A stretch of 64,000 bases of DNA from Pelagophyceae sp. CCMP2097 (taxonomy: Eukaryota > Sar > Pelagophyceae): NCBI GenBank assembly GCA_026770575.1, contig MU657167.1, positions 315,649-379,648 of the forward strand, written 5' to 3'. Numbering within the stretch: the first letter of the stretch is position 1; every line of letters begins with the position of its first letter. The position numbers were made by a program, and so were the translations under genes. Below the pieces are notes generated by a model. The model was not told the DNA's origin and did not search any database. It worked only from the letters and a program-made list of their open reading frames with translations. Positions 21,624 to 32,600 of this stretch are shown piece by piece.

Positions 21624-22661
21624 AGGCCGCGGCCGCTGCCATAGACGCGCGCGGCTGCGCGGCGCGCGCGGCTGGCGCGCCTCGCTCGAAGCCCCGCGCC
21701 AAGACGGCGCACCGCGGTGCTTTGAGGGTCCACGAACCGCCTCGGGACTCGCGCGGACTGGAAGTCCCCGCGAGCGAAGACATTAAATACCATCATCTGA
21801 ACCGCCGGGACCAGCAAGCTTCCTTCCGGTCGGCGTGGAGCGGAGCTCGACTGAAAGGGCGGGACAGGCGCTGCCGTCCAGGGATGCCTTCGACGAGGCA
21901 TGTAATTACGCCCCCTGCCGTATTGGATCTCATCTGGGATCCCACGGTCCCCACGGCTTGGCTGGATCCCACGATCGAACATCCCGCGCGGCGACTCAGG
22001 CATGGATTGCGCGCCTCGAAGCCGCGTCCACGCCGACGTGCACAGCGCCGTCGTCGGCGCCGCCGGCCGCAGCGCGCACGAGGCGTGCCACGGCGCGCGA
22101 GGCGCGTTTGGCGTGCCGCGGGCCGACGCGCGCGACTCGACGGCCGCCGACGGGGCGCGTCAAAGGAGCGCAAGCGGCGCTTCGACGCGCACCTCGCCTA
22201 CGTGCGGCGCGCCGCCGCCGACGCGCCGCTCGCCTGGGTCGCCGTCGCCGACGTCGACTGCCGCTGCTGCCCACGGCGGACGCGACGCCGGCGACCGCCC
22301 TGCCTCGGTAGCGACGAGCCCGCTGGAACCCTCGGAACGGCGCACCCGCTCGAATCGTGTAGGCTGCGGGGATCCGTGAAAGGCCGCGGTGATCCGTGAA
22401 TGGCCGCTTGCGGCGGCCGGCGCGCGGGCGCGACGGCGCGCGGCGGTCGCACTCTCCACGCGGTCCACCAAAGGCCGCGGCGTGCCAGCTCCAAGCTGCG
22501 GCTCGAGTCAGCGAAAGCTTCCAACTCGCCGAAAAAGCTTCGCCTCGCCGGAGCCCGAACGTCGGGACGGTCGAACGTCCGACCCTTACAGGGCCGGTCG
22601 ACGCTTCGCCGGCGTCCCAGCTTCGCGCGCCCCGCCGCACGGGCCGCGGTTTGTAAATACC
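21624..22661. other. Long intergenic stretch before the DEAH helicase
   Basis: About 1 kb holds no intact gene. A possible glycosyltransferase remnant lies at 22000-22312 (separate entry). The in-frame codons just upstream of the helicase start are Arg/Ala-rich and look untranslated. Confidence 0.5.
22000..22312 (+). pseudogene. Possible decayed glycosyltransferase fragment
   Basis: One frame reads KERKRRFDAHLAYVRRAAAD, then APLAWVAVADVD. Where a DxD-type glycosyltransferase (GT92/GT2-like) would continue as DVDEF, the frame breaks, and LPLLPTADATPATALPR resumes in the next frame before a TAG. No splice sites fit. The match rests on a short motif only. Confidence 0.3.
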
Positions 22662-25600
22662 ATGTGGCGCGGCGCCGTGTCGGTGCTGCGCGGCGGCGTC
22701 GGCGGCGGCGTCGGCCTCGCGCGGCGCTCCGTGCCGCGCTTCGCGCTGGCTTCATCGCGGCAGATGGCGGCGGGCAAGAGCGGTAAGATTCTGCAAAAGT
22801 CGAAGAAGACTAAACCCATAAAGGTCTCGCCTCGGTCGAAGCAGTTCATCGACGGCCCGCTGACGGACCGCCAGCTGCTGTCTTGGCACACGACCACCGT
22901 CTTCAACAACTTTTGCCGCACGCACAACGTCCAATTCGTGGCCGACTATACTTCGCTGGGCACGCCGAAGAAGACGAAGCACGGGTGCCGTATCCACCTC
23001 CCGCTGCCTTTGCTCATCCAGGAGAAGATCGGGTACCGGCGCCTGGTTCGGCGCGGCGAGGTGAAGGCGAAGAAGGTGGACGCGTTCCGCGAGGCGGCCA
23101 AGGAGTGTTTGCTGGCGCTGCAGGCCGAGGCGGGAGTCGACCTCCACGCCCTGCTGCAGCCGCCGCCGAAGCGCACTCTGTCAGAGTCGGAGCTCTACAC
23201 TTTAGCGGAAGATAAGTTCGACCAGTCGAACCTCCCAGAGGTGCTCCGGCAGGGCATGGACCAGAACATTCCTGCCATGCTGCTGCAGTGCGCCTTGCTC
23301 TTGGAGAAGATGCCGAAGTTCGAGCGGCACCCGCCCGTGCTCTCCAAGACGGGCGGCCTGATTATCCAGTGCAACGCAAAGTTCCAAGCGTTGGACCAGG
23401 CTGCGACTCTGATTCAGGCGAGAGGGTTCGAGCATGCAGACGACACGTACGAAAAGCTCGAGCTCGAGCTCCTCAAAGAGGTCTCCAAGCGCCTCTCCAA
23501 GCAGACCCAGCCCGCGCTTTTAGCAGAGTGCAACCGCATCGGCCGCAAGATTTACGGTTCGAATGTTTCGGCGGTCGCCACAAAGTCGCATGCCGAACTT
23601 ATTGTCCGGCCGTCGACGATCATAGACTTGAGCCTCCCCGCGCAAAGGGCCTTTGCGGACTTGCACGCCCTCCTCTCGAGGAAGCTGGACCAGCTGGCCG
23701 CGGCGGGGAGGCGCGCCGTGCAGAGGTTCGACGTGAACGCCTCGGACCATTTACGCCGAAGGCGAGCCGTGGAGACGCAGCTGCCAATCGTCGCGCTTAG
23801 AGACGCTCTCCTCAACGAGCTCGCCCGGTCTGGTTCAAGAGTCGCTTTAGTGGAAGGCGGCACAGGGTCGGGCAAGACGACTCAGGTACCTCAGTTCCTC
23901 CTCGACGCGCCCGACGACGCCGGCCCGCCGCGCAGAATCATCGTCGCGCAGCCGCGCAGAATCGCCGCCATCGCCTCGGCGAACCGAGTCGCCTTTGAAA
24001 GAGGCGAGGCCTTGGGCGATTCCGTCGGCTACGCAGTGCATCTGGACCGCGTGGCCCCCACGGCGCGCGACACAGTCGAGTTCGTCACCGCGGGCATCCT
24101 GCTGAGGCGCCTCATGAATACTTTTGGCGCCGACTCGCGTTTAGATGGGATCACGCACATTATCGTCGACGAGGCGCACGAGCGAGATGCCCAAATCGAT
24201 TTGCTCCTCGCCCAACTCCGGCGCATCCACCGCCGCGCGCGCGGCCTCCCGACGGGCCGCGCCGCCGAGGCCGCCGAGGAGGCCGGCGCCGAGCGGCCCT
24301 CTGAGACGTTTCGCGTCGACGCGGTGGCCGGCGCGACCGCTGCGCCGCACATGATTGTCATGTCCGCAACCCTAGAATCCGACTCTTTGCAGCGCTACTT
24401 TGAGCTCGAGGACGCGGCCCTCTTCCGCGTGCCCGCCGCGACGAACTTTGCCGTGAAGACGCACTGGCTGGAAGACCTGCCGAGACTGTTCCCAAGAACG
24501 GACGCTTTAGCAAGGGCGGTCGATTTCGTCGTCATGCGCGAGTCCAAAGAGGCAGAGGCCGTCGGCGTCTTCAACTTGGAGAACAAGACGATTGACGCCA
24601 TCACCCAGGTGGCCGCCGACACGGTCAACGCTCTACTGGCCGAGGCGCGCAACGAGCCGCGCGGGTCGTCGCGCGGCGCTATCCTCTGCTTTTTGCCCGG
24701 CTGGGCCGAAATCGAAATGGTGGCCAACAAGGTCTTCCGCAACAATTCCGCAGCCGACGTGGCCGTGCACAAGCTGCACTCTTCCGTGAGCTTGCCGCAA
24801 CAAAGAGCGGCGCTGCAGCGCGCGCCGTCTGGCAAGACCAAGGTCGTCCTGGCCACGTCCATCGCGGAGACGTCTTTGACTTTTGACGACGCGACGGTGG
24901 TCATCGACGCCGGCCTCTCGCGCGTCATGCGCTACTCGACAGCGTCGCAAATCTCCGCTTTAGTGACGGAGCCCATCTGCCGGTCTTCCGCGCGGCAGCG
25001 CCTCGGCCGCGTCGGCCGCGTCGCGCCGGGCACGTGCTATCGCCTGTATACGGAGGCGCACCACGGCGCGCGCATGCGCGAGCACGTCGAGCCGGAGATT
25101 CAAAGGTCAAATTTGGAGTCCATGCTCCTTGACGCCAAAGCTTTGGTCCCGCCCGGCGAGTCCGCCGAGGACCTCCTCGCCGAGACGCTCGACCCGCCGC
25201 CTCTGCAAGCCATCCAGGCCGCGAGGCAGAGGCTCTACGACCTCGGGGCCTTTGCCGACGCGACGTCGTGGCTCCGCGCCGCGCCCGGCGGCAGCGCCGC
25301 CGTCGCTGCCGCCGCGGCGGGCGGCAGTTCGGAGGTGCTGACGGACCTCGGCGCCATCCTCTCGCGCCTGCCGCTGGACCCGTGCTTGGGGCGCGCCGTG
25401 GTCCTTGGGCTTTGCTTGGGCGAGCCGGACGCGGCGTCCTCGCTGGCGGCCATTTTGACGGTGCCGCGCGCCATCGAGCGTTTGGCCGAGGCGGCGCACT
25501 TCCGGCCGCACGAGGAGCAGCCCAACTCGGACGTGGCCGTGGCCCTGGGCGTGTTTGAGGACATCGAGGCGCATCCGCGCAAGAACTGGACGAGCGACCT

Positions 25601-26849
25601 AACGCGAATCGCGAACGAAGTCCGCAAGCTCAAAAACGACATCGACACGCGCGTGCGAAACGAGATCCGCGCCTCGAAGCGCGACGTCTTGCTCGGCTTG
25701 CAGGCCAAGCTGCCGGAGAAGGTGGTCGTCAAGCCTCCCGAGAGGTTGGCGAGCACCAAGGTCGGCGACGGCTACACTTACCGCAACAAGGCCGACCAGG
25801 CGGCGGCCGTGGCGCAGCTCAAATTGGAGCAGGACATCGCCGGCCGCAACCTCCTCTTTGGACGGCCCGAGCCGAAGCCCACGGAGGAGGACGACGACTC
25901 TGAACAAGGGGAGGAAGAGTCGGAAGAGGACTCGGATTCGTCCGAGGCGGACTTCGAGCCGCAGAACTACTCTGCGGATGATGACGAGCCGGAGCTGGCT
26001 TCGACCAAAGCGCCGGAGCCGGAGTTCGTCTTTGATGCTCGGCAGCACCGCGCGGCGGTGGTAGCAGCGGTCACGTGCGCGGCCATGTCGTCTCACGTCG
26101 CGTTTTCGCGGGGGTCGGTCCGTGCGCGGTCCACGATCATGACGCGGAGCGTGAACCAGGTGCGGATCGACAATCGAAGCAAGAACTTTAACTTCCTGGC
26201 CGCAAGCGCCGCGGGGTCGTGGCTCGTCTACGCGGAGATGGTCGAATCCAGCCGCGCAGAGGGCGCGCCCATGCTGCGGCACACGAGCAGAATCACGCCT
26301 TTACAATTAGTCTTGTTCGGCGGCGACCACTTCATCCCCGTCTCGCAGTCTCTAAAGGCCTCAGTCCTCGACTCGTGGATCGTGGTACGGTCGTTCACAA
26401 AGGACGCCTTGCCCGCGCTGACGGCCGTCGAGGAGACGCGCAACGCGCTGGGCATGTTGCTGGAGCAGACGGCCGCGCCCACGGACGATTCGTTGCCGAC
26501 GTCGGCGCGCGAGTTCCTGGCCACGCTCAAGGCGACGCTGCAGATGGACTCGAGGCATTTGGAAAAGGTGATTTCGCATTCCGGCGAGGACAAGCGCGAG
26601 ACGGGCGACTTTAAGACTGTGATGACCAAATTGAATTTCAACAGCTCGATGCACAAGGACGACAAAGGGTCGTATGAAGTCACTTTGTCAAAGGACTCGC
26701 CGCGCCTCCACTACAAGGGCAAGGACAACTGGGACCCCACGACCGGCGACGCGCGCCAAAAGGCGAACCAGCCAAGGGAGAAGCTGGTCAACGCGCCGCC
26801 GCAATCGCGCATGCAGCAACCAAGTCGAGACTTCTCAAACTGGGACTAA
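22662..26849 (+). CDS. DEAH-box RNA helicase (DHX30/DHX36/DHX57 group)
   Basis: A single open exon of 1,395 codons. The N-terminus (MWRGAVSVLRGGVGGGVGLA, then RR) resembles a mitochondrial presequence. Residues about 70-145 resemble a dsRNA-binding fold (FNNFCRTHNVQFVADYTSLG). Helicase motifs: I GGTGSGKTTQVPQ (about 397), II DEAH in IIVDEAHERDAQ (about 502), III SAT in VMSATLE (about 567) and VI QRLGRVGR (about 780). A helicase-associated domain and an OB-fold region (VYAEMVESS, PLQLVLFGG, about 1190-1230) follow. An acidic insert (EEDDDSEQGEEESEEDSDSS) lies near 1080. Members unwind structured RNA and remodel RNPs. The start at 22662 is preferred because upstream codons look non-coding. It converges with the HAD gene, 71 bp apart. 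Confidence 0.9.
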   Translation: MWRGAVSVLRGGVGGGVGLARRSVPRFALASSRQMAAGKSGKILQKSKKTKPIKVSPRSKQFIDGPLTDRQLLSWHTTTVFNNFCRTHNVQFVADYTSLGTPKKTKHGCRIHLPLPLLIQEKIGYRRLVRRGEVKAKKVDAFREAAKECLLALQAEAGVDLHALLQPPPKRTLSESELYTLAEDKFDQSNLPEVLRQGMDQNIPAMLLQCALLLEKMPKFERHPPVLSKTGGLIIQCNAKFQALDQAATLIQARGFEHADDTYEKLELELLKEVSKRLSKQTQPALLAECNRIGRKIYGSNVSAVATKSHAELIVRPSTIIDLSLPAQRAFADLHALLSRKLDQLAAAGRRAVQRFDVNASDHLRRRRAVETQLPIVALRDALLNELARSGSRVALVEGGTGSGKTTQVPQFLLDAPDDAGPPRRIIVAQPRRIAAIASANRVAFERGEALGDSVGYAVHLDRVAPTARDTVEFVTAGILLRRLMNTFGADSRLDGITHIIVDEAHERDAQIDLLLAQLRRIHRRARGLPTGRAAEAAEEAGAERPSETFRVDAVAGATAAPHMIVMSATLESDSLQRYFELEDAALFRVPAATNFAVKTHWLEDLPRLFPRTDALARAVDFVVMRESKEAEAVGVFNLENKTIDAITQVAADTVNALLAEARNEPRGSSRGAILCFLPGWAEIEMVANKVFRNNSAADVAVHKLHSSVSLPQQRAALQRAPSGKTKVVLATSIAETSLTFDDATVVIDAGLSRVMRYSTASQISALVTEPICRSSARQRLGRVGRVAPGTCYRLYTEAHHGARMREHVEPEIQRSNLESMLLDAKALVPPGESAEDLLAETLDPPPLQAIQAARQRLYDLGAFADATSWLRAAPGGSAAVAAAAAGGSSEVLTDLGAILSRLPLDPCLGRAVVLGLCLGEPDAASSLAAILTVPRAIERLAEAAHFRPHEEQPNSDVAVALGVFEDIEAHPRKNWTSDLTRIANEVRKLKNDIDTRVRNEIRASKRDVLLGLQAKLPEKVVVKPPERLASTKVGDGYTYRNKADQAAAVAQLKLEQDIAGRNLLFGRPEPKPTEEDDDSEQGEEESEEDSDSSEADFEPQNYSADDDEPELASTKAPEPEFVFDARQHRAAVVAAVTCAAMSSHVAFSRGSVRARSTIMTRSVNQVRIDNRSKNFNFLAASAAGSWLVYAEMVESSRAEGAPMLRHTSRITPLQLVLFGGDHFIPVSQSLKASVLDSWIVVRSFTKDALPALTAVEETRNALGMLLEQTAAPTDDSLPTSAREFLATLKATLQMDSRHLEKVISHSGEDKRETGDFKTVMTKLNFNSSMHKDDKGSYEVTLSKDSPRLHYKGKDNWDPTTGDARQKANQPREKLVNAPPQSRMQQPSRDFSNWD

Positions 26850-26920
26850 CAGTACGAGGAACCATATTTCTTAGAATACATGGTCGGGGGTGTCGACGCC
26901 GCGCCGAGGCGTCCAAAGTG

Positions 26921-27764
26921 TCAAGAGATTTCGGTACACGACGCTAAGCGTCGGACCGATTCGTTCGGAGAGGCAAAGGGTCGGACCGATTCGTCCCGCG
27001 GCGAGCGTGCCGGAGGCGGCGGGCTCGGCGGCGCGGCGGCGCCGACGAGCAAGGCGGCGCCGGGCGGCGCGGCGTCTGCGGGGGCGTCGGCGGGGATTTG
27101 CCGAATCTCGTCGGGGCGATGCGATTTGCCGAATTCGGCGGGGACGAGCGACGCGATTTGCCGAATCTCGTCCGTGCTCAAACCCTGGCCGCTGACCTGA
27201 AACGTGCGGCAGGTGCCGCGGCTCCGCGCCTCGGCGAGGTGCCGGGCGGAATCGTCGACGAAGAGGAGCTCGTCTGGCTCGAGATTCAGGTCGCGCATGA
27301 GCGACGCGATGAGTTCGGCCTTGACAAACTTGGCGCGTCTCAGCGCGGCCGAGTCCTGGCCGTAGACGCGGTGCGCGTCGAAGAAGGCGCCGAGGCCCAC
27401 GGTCTCGAGCTGCGGCACGATTGCGCGCTTGAAGCCGATGGAGACGATGTAGACCGCGACGCCGCACCGCCGCAGCAAAGCCAGCATCTGCTGCAGCGCG
27501 GCGACGCGCGACACGCCGCCAAAGTTCGCCACCACCTCGTCCGCCGTCATCGCCTAGTTTTGAAGCGTCGAGGGGCCGAAACGGCCTCGGGGACGGCCAG
27601 GACGCTGGTTGTTGGAATACGTCGAGGAGGAAGGGTTTGTCGGCGATGGCCCACTGCCCGAAGCGCTCGAGGAACTTTGGCGTCGACAGCGTCGAGTCGA
27701 AGTCGAAGACGACGCAGCGCAGCCTAGGCGAAACCGACGTCGGCGCCGGCCGCGCGGATGGCAT
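26921..27764 (-). CDS. HAD-superfamily phosphatase-like protein
   Basis: HAD motif I is DFDSTLS (nucleophile and acid aspartates) near residue 20, in CVVFDFDSTLSTPKFLERFG. A 67-base intron (27554-27620, GTATTC..CTAG) joins FLLD to AMTADEVVANFGG. Then come motif II-like IVSIG, a lysine in AKFVKAEL and motif IV in LLFVDDSARHLAEA. The fold fits a small-molecule or protein phosphatase of unknown substrate. The C-terminal 70 residues are low complexity and include a duplicated DEIRQI from imperfect DNA repeats at 27100-27180, so the true end may be earlier or spliced. Confidence 0.7.
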
Positions 27765-28660
27765 CGCCGCCTCTCAAGCCTCTTTTCGCAGTTTGCAACG
27801 ACGCGCGGTGCCGCACCTTCGAGTGCCGTCGTGCTTGTTTTCGGCGCGCTCGATGCGGCGGTGCTGCCGCGGCGGCGAGAGGGGTTCGGACTTTGAATCC
27901 GAGTCGTACGATGTAAGCGTAACGTCGACGAAGAGGTTGCTCGACGACGGCGGCCGTTTACGCAGCATGGAAGATTGCATCATACCCGGCGCCGTCGATG
28001 GTGCCGCGCGGCGTTACGAGGCGCTGAAGGCGCGTAGAAACCTTCGCTGCGACGAGAGTCTCCGTTGCAATGTTCGTTTCCCCGCAATTTCTGCAGTTTC
28101 CGGAAGAATTTAAATTCAGAGTCACTGGTGAGTAAATTTTCAAAAAGGATGGGTATTTCGTCACTACAATTGTTTCTATTTACTGACTAGGAATTCCTAT
28201 GATAGCAAGCAGCGCGGGGCATTCGCAAAAGGAAATGGAGGAAGGGGAAATTCGAGGGCGGCAGCGGCGGGCGGGCGTCAGGTCACCACCAAGCAGCCTC
28301 AGCCGCCTAGCCGCGGCCGACGAAGGTACAATTGTAAGCCATAGCATCATACCCGGTATTTACCGTCCCGGGAAAGACAGCGAGGTGACCATGCGCGCAA
28401 AGACGGAAGAGCGAATGCGACATCCGTGTTGATGGAGGCTCGCGTCGTTGCCCGTTCTAAAAGTGTAGAGCTTTGCCTCGCATTCGGCTTCCGGGAGACT
28501 GTCGGTCACAGCGCCAGAGATTACATAACAGCGCCAGAGATTACAGAGCACAGACATGTGGTACAAGGACACGCGCGGTGGAGTCGCGCGTGTTTGTTGG
28601 GGGGTAAGAAACCATTTGATCCAAGAGGACTTGTTGGGGGTGAGCTCGTCCAGCGCACGC
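27765..28660. other. Long gene-free stretch
   Basis: No protein with recognisable motifs was found on either strand. It contains a 20-bp tandem duplication around AGCGCCAGAGATTACA (28511-28546) and GCATCATACCCGG at two sites (27976 and 28344). Part of it should be 3' UTR of the selenoprotein K gene. Confidence 0.5.
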
Positions 28661-28720
28661 GTTTCATCCACAGCGAACCGGCATACGTCGTATGGTCGTT
28701 TCTCGCTGCAGAGTCATAGA
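28661..28720 (-). promoter_or_regulatory. SECIS element (type II) of the selenoprotein K mRNA
   Basis: On the minus strand, ATGA (28717-28714) opens a 10-bp helix: UCUGCAGCGA pairs fully (two wobble pairs) with UCGCUGUGGA, followed directly by UGA (28666-28664), completing the SECIS quartet. The apical loop starts GAAAC with the conserved AA, and holds a perfect 5-bp mini-stem CAUAC-GAC-GUAUG, as in type II elements. It lies about 50 bases downstream of the stop codon, in the expected 3' UTR. Confidence 0.88.
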
Positions 28721-28768
28721 GTCGAATAGAGGTGATGCGTGCGCGGGAGCGAGCTCGGTCGAGGTGCC

Positions 28769-29265
28769 TTAGCCTCAGCAGGAGGCGGCGCCGGTGATGG
28801 TGCCGGTCGTGTCCTTGAGCGAACGGACGTTGGACTTTTGCGCCCCCGGGGCGCGGCGCCGCGACTGTGTTGGGAAAGTGTTGTTGGGCGTCCGAGGAGG
28901 CTGCTCGAATGGGGGGCTTTTCGCTCGAGTCTCCTCGGGCCAGGACGCGGACGGCGTGCGGCTCCGCGCGGCGGCGCGACGATCGTGTACAGAAGTATCC
29001 TGTTTTGCGTCGGTGAGGCGCATGCGGGGCGCCGTTCCGCATCGCCCCGGGGTCGCCTGTCGCCACCGGGGCGGCGGAAATTTTGTCAAGGGACGGACCA
29101 GACGATGTTCAGCGGGAAGAGCGCGGCGTCGACGAGGCCGTAGAAAACGTTGGCCAGCATACCGGCGAGCCCCGCGCGCGGCGCCGATGCGGGTCGCACG
29201 GACCAGCGGAGGTCCTTGAGCGAGCGCTCCTCGAGGACCGAACCGTCGCCGTTAATGTACACCAT
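28769..29265 (-). CDS. SELENOK: Selenoprotein K, UGA-encoded selenocysteine at the penultimate position
   Basis: Met 29265 starts MVYINGDGSVLEERSLKDL, the SelK opening, followed by one membrane helix (LANVFYGLVDAALFPLNIVW). One intron is needed, probably from a GTCCGT donor at about 29097 with an acceptor no later than about 28870. The last exon then reads RRAPGAQKSNVRSLKDTTGT, ITGAASC, UGA (28777-28775), Gly, and TAA (28771-28769). The Cys-Sec-Gly-stop ending is typical of algal SelK, and a SECIS follows in the 3' UTR. SelK is an ER membrane protein of the ERAD/palmitoylation machinery with a Gly/Arg-rich cytosolic tail. A standard gene caller would stop at the UGA. The intron edges are the least certain part. 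Confidence 0.82.
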
Positions 29266-29625
29266 TCTGCCGAGCGAAGACTCTCGTCGATGCTTTGCCG
29301 GGCGTGAAACGGACGGCTGCTCTTGCAGCGCCCCTGGCCGAGCCCGGGCGACGAGTCGCACTTGCGAGACTCGTTCGAGAGACTGTCTAGACGGCCTCGA
29401 GTTTCGTCGAACAGGCCCCGCGGCCGTGGATTTTACCCGAAAACGAAATCCTCGTTTCAGCGAAGTCCAGACATCGACGGCGCCGCCGCCCGCGCCCCCT
29501 CGGCGTTCTCCAGGTGCTGAGACGTGGACGAGCCTCTTAGGGTCGTGATTCGACACCGACGTCTGGGCACAAACAGACAAACAAGGAAGACGGACGATGT
29601 CCGGCGGCGCGGGGCGGGGGGGCGG
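29266..29625. other. Upstream region of selenoprotein K
   Basis: This is the promoter/5' UTR side of selenoprotein K, bounded by the stop of the large unknown gene at 29626. The selenoprotein frame stays open upstream of 29265 but without recognisable sequence. Confidence 0.5.
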
Positions 29626-32600
29626 CTACTTGCCGCGGCGCTGCTTGGCCTTCTCAGCGGCCTCGGTTTCGAGCTTTGCGAAGATGTCCTCCGAGGCGCC
29701 GCGCAAGTCGTCTGCATCGACGTCGTTTTCGATCTCCAGAAACTGCGAAACATGGTCAGCCTCGCCCGAAGCAGCATCGCCGTCGCGGATCACGAGCTGC
29801 TCCAGCATGACGTCAAACTGCAGTTTCAGCTCGGAAACGCTCAAAGACGCGCTCTGCATGGCCAAAGCGTGCTGCTCGTCGGCGGACCAGACGAGGGCGA
29901 ATTTGCAGCACGTGCCGCACTCTTCGACGAGGAAGTCCAAAGCCGCGCGCCGCATCGACACGGTGACGACGGCGAGGACCTTGCCGGGCGCGCGGCCGTG
30001 CTGTGACGCGACGCACGTGAGCGCGCGCGTCGACCGGTAGACGCGCGTGCACAGCCGCAGCGCGTCTTCGTCGACCTCTGCGGCGAGAGCGCGGGGCGCG
30101 GCGAGCATGTGGGCGTCGACGAAGTCGGCCAAAACGCGTGTGTCGACGAGGTCGCGCGGCGCCGAGAGCCGATCCACAGAGGCGCACCGGACCAGCGCTT
30201 GAGAGCGGTCCAGCAGTTCGTCGACGCCGCGCTCGTCTGCGCAATCGCCGGCCGCGGGAAACGCGCCGACGCAATGGCAAAAGACCCAGGCCCGCGCTTT
30301 TGAGCGCGTGACGAAGCCCCGCTCGACGAGTGGGCGCGCGCGGCGGAGCGCCGGCGAGGCCCCGCGCTGCCACGCGTGCCAGCGGGCGGCGCCCTCCAAA
30401 GGCGCCGTCGGCTCGCCGCTCTGAGCAAGGAAGCTTTCGATGGCGCCTTCGCCCGTGCTCAAGGCAGCCCGTCGGCGGAGCGTCTGGACCAGGAGCGCGA
30501 ATTGCGGCGACAGCGCCGGCTCGGAGAGCAGCGCCGCGTCGCGGCCGTCGGCGTCGGCGGCGGCCGGGCGTGCGACGAGGCGCACGGTACCGAGGAGGAG
30601 CCTTACCGTCTCGTTCCAGGCAAGCGCCGTTTCTTCGTCGATTTTGGCGTCGCCGGCGGCGACGCGCTCTTCACCGGCGAGGATTGCGGCGTGCCTTGCT
30701 GGGTGCGGCCGCGAGAATCGGAGGACGTCTGTGATGTGCAGGCGCAGCGTTTTGGACGCCGCCGCCGAAGCGTCGTAGACTTCCAAATCGAATGCGTCGT
30801 CGTGCAGCACGCCGTCGACGGCGCCGACGCCCGTGCCCGCGCGGTTCAAGCCCCCAGAAACGCGCAGCACGGCAAACGAGACGAGCCGTTCGGCTGTCTT
30901 GGTGACGCCGCCAGTCATGTACACACCCCGCCCCCCAAGAGGCCGCAACGGCCGCTTGCGCCGTCCCAGGCGAGCCGCCGCCGACGCGTCCATCAAAGCG
31001 CCGCCGGACGTGGCCGTGCGGCCCGCGGTTATCACCGCGAGGCGCGACTGCGCGTTGTGGCCGCCGCGGCCGCGGCCGAGCGCGCCAAAGGGCGGCTCCG
31101 CGGCGGCCCCGACGGGCGGGCGCTCGCGGCGCCGCGTCTGCGTCTCCGGCGCCAGGTCGCACGTCTTGGATCCGGCGCGGAGGGCGTCGTACTCGAGGCG
31201 CAGCGCCCGCCGCGGCGGCTGCGGCCGCGAAACGTACGGCGGCCGCGGCGCCGCCGCCGTCCGCGGCGCGCCGCCGACAAAGGCCTCTTCAAGGCGCAGC
31301 GCCGCATCGGACGCGGCGCGGTCGCGGCCGCGCTCGAGCGACAGCAGCTTTCGCGCGAGTTGAAGCAGCGCTTGCTTGGCCGCGGCTGGTTCCAGGCCCG
31401 CGGCCGGCGCGAGGCCGGCAGCGGCGCACTCTCTCAAAAGCTCGTTGTAGCTGAAGCGCACGCGCCACTCGTTGCTCGTGTCGAGTTCGGTGACGAACAG
31501 GACGCAGCTGCGCGCCGCCTCGTCGGAGAACGAAAACGCCTCTAGGAAGCGGACGGCGACGCGCTCGCCGGAGACGTTTGCAACAAAGCCCGCGGCGAGG
31601 CCGCGGAAGCGCCGCGGCCGAGCCTTCCAAGCCGCCTCCTTGCGGTCGCGGCGGTCTTTCTCCGCTTGCAGCCTCGGGCCGCGTGCCGCGAGGCGCTCGT
31701 CGAGGGCCGTCCGCCGTGGGAGAGATGAGATGCGCAGCGAGATCTCGGTCCGCGTCGTGTACGACCCTTGCCAGTCCTCTGGGCTATCTGGTGGCTTTGG
31801 AAAACCGAGTTCGACGTCGTTGGGCGGCGTCGCAAACGGCTCGAGGTCCGAGGTAGTCGTGCGGCGGACGCGGTAGGCTGCGGCCTCGCGGAACGGCGGC
31901 CCGGCACAGGCGCCTTCGGGCGGCGCCGCGGGCCACCAGCACTCGATTTTAGCGTAGTCCAAGTACAGCAGCGGCAAGAGCTCGCCGACGCACTGCCGCT
32001 TGCGGCCCGGCCGCATGTTGGCCGAGAAGCCCGCGGCGTACGCGTCGCCGTCTTGAGAGGTGTCGTCCGAGTGGTCGTTTTTGGCGGCGTTTTTGGCGCC
32101 GTCGTCGTCGTCGTCGTCGGATGCGGCGGTGCCGTCGACCAAGAGTCTTTTCGCGCGGCGCTGCGCCTTGAGCGCGTCGCAGATGTCCTTGACGTTTGCC
32201 ATGGGGACGACGAGCTCAGCATCTACGGCTAACTCGGCGACGTAGGCGCGGAAGAGGAGGCCGCGCTTCAGTAAGACGTCGTCATCAGCCGTTTCGACGA
32301 ACATACGCCCGTGGAAGCCGACGCCGAAGACGGCCAGCACCGCATACGAACGCGAAACGGCGCGCGTCGTCCGCGCGAGGAAGTGGCACTGCTTCATCGC
32401 CTCGAACCCGGCGCCGAGCGCGTCGAATTTGCGGTCTGGCGCGCCGAACGGGCCGCGGTGCGACGAAAAGAGGTCGCGGCCGTAGCTGCCGAGCGCGACG
32501 CGGCGCCGCGGCGGCCGCCAAAAGCCCGTGAGCGCGCGCAGCTCCGCGAGGCCGTCCTTGTCGCGGCACCGCACAGGTTCAGCGACGAGCTTGTGCGCGT

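Noticed and set aside
28775..29089. Truncated ORF ending in TGA as an ordinary gene end
   Set aside because: The following Gly-stop and the SECIS show that the TGA encodes selenocysteine.
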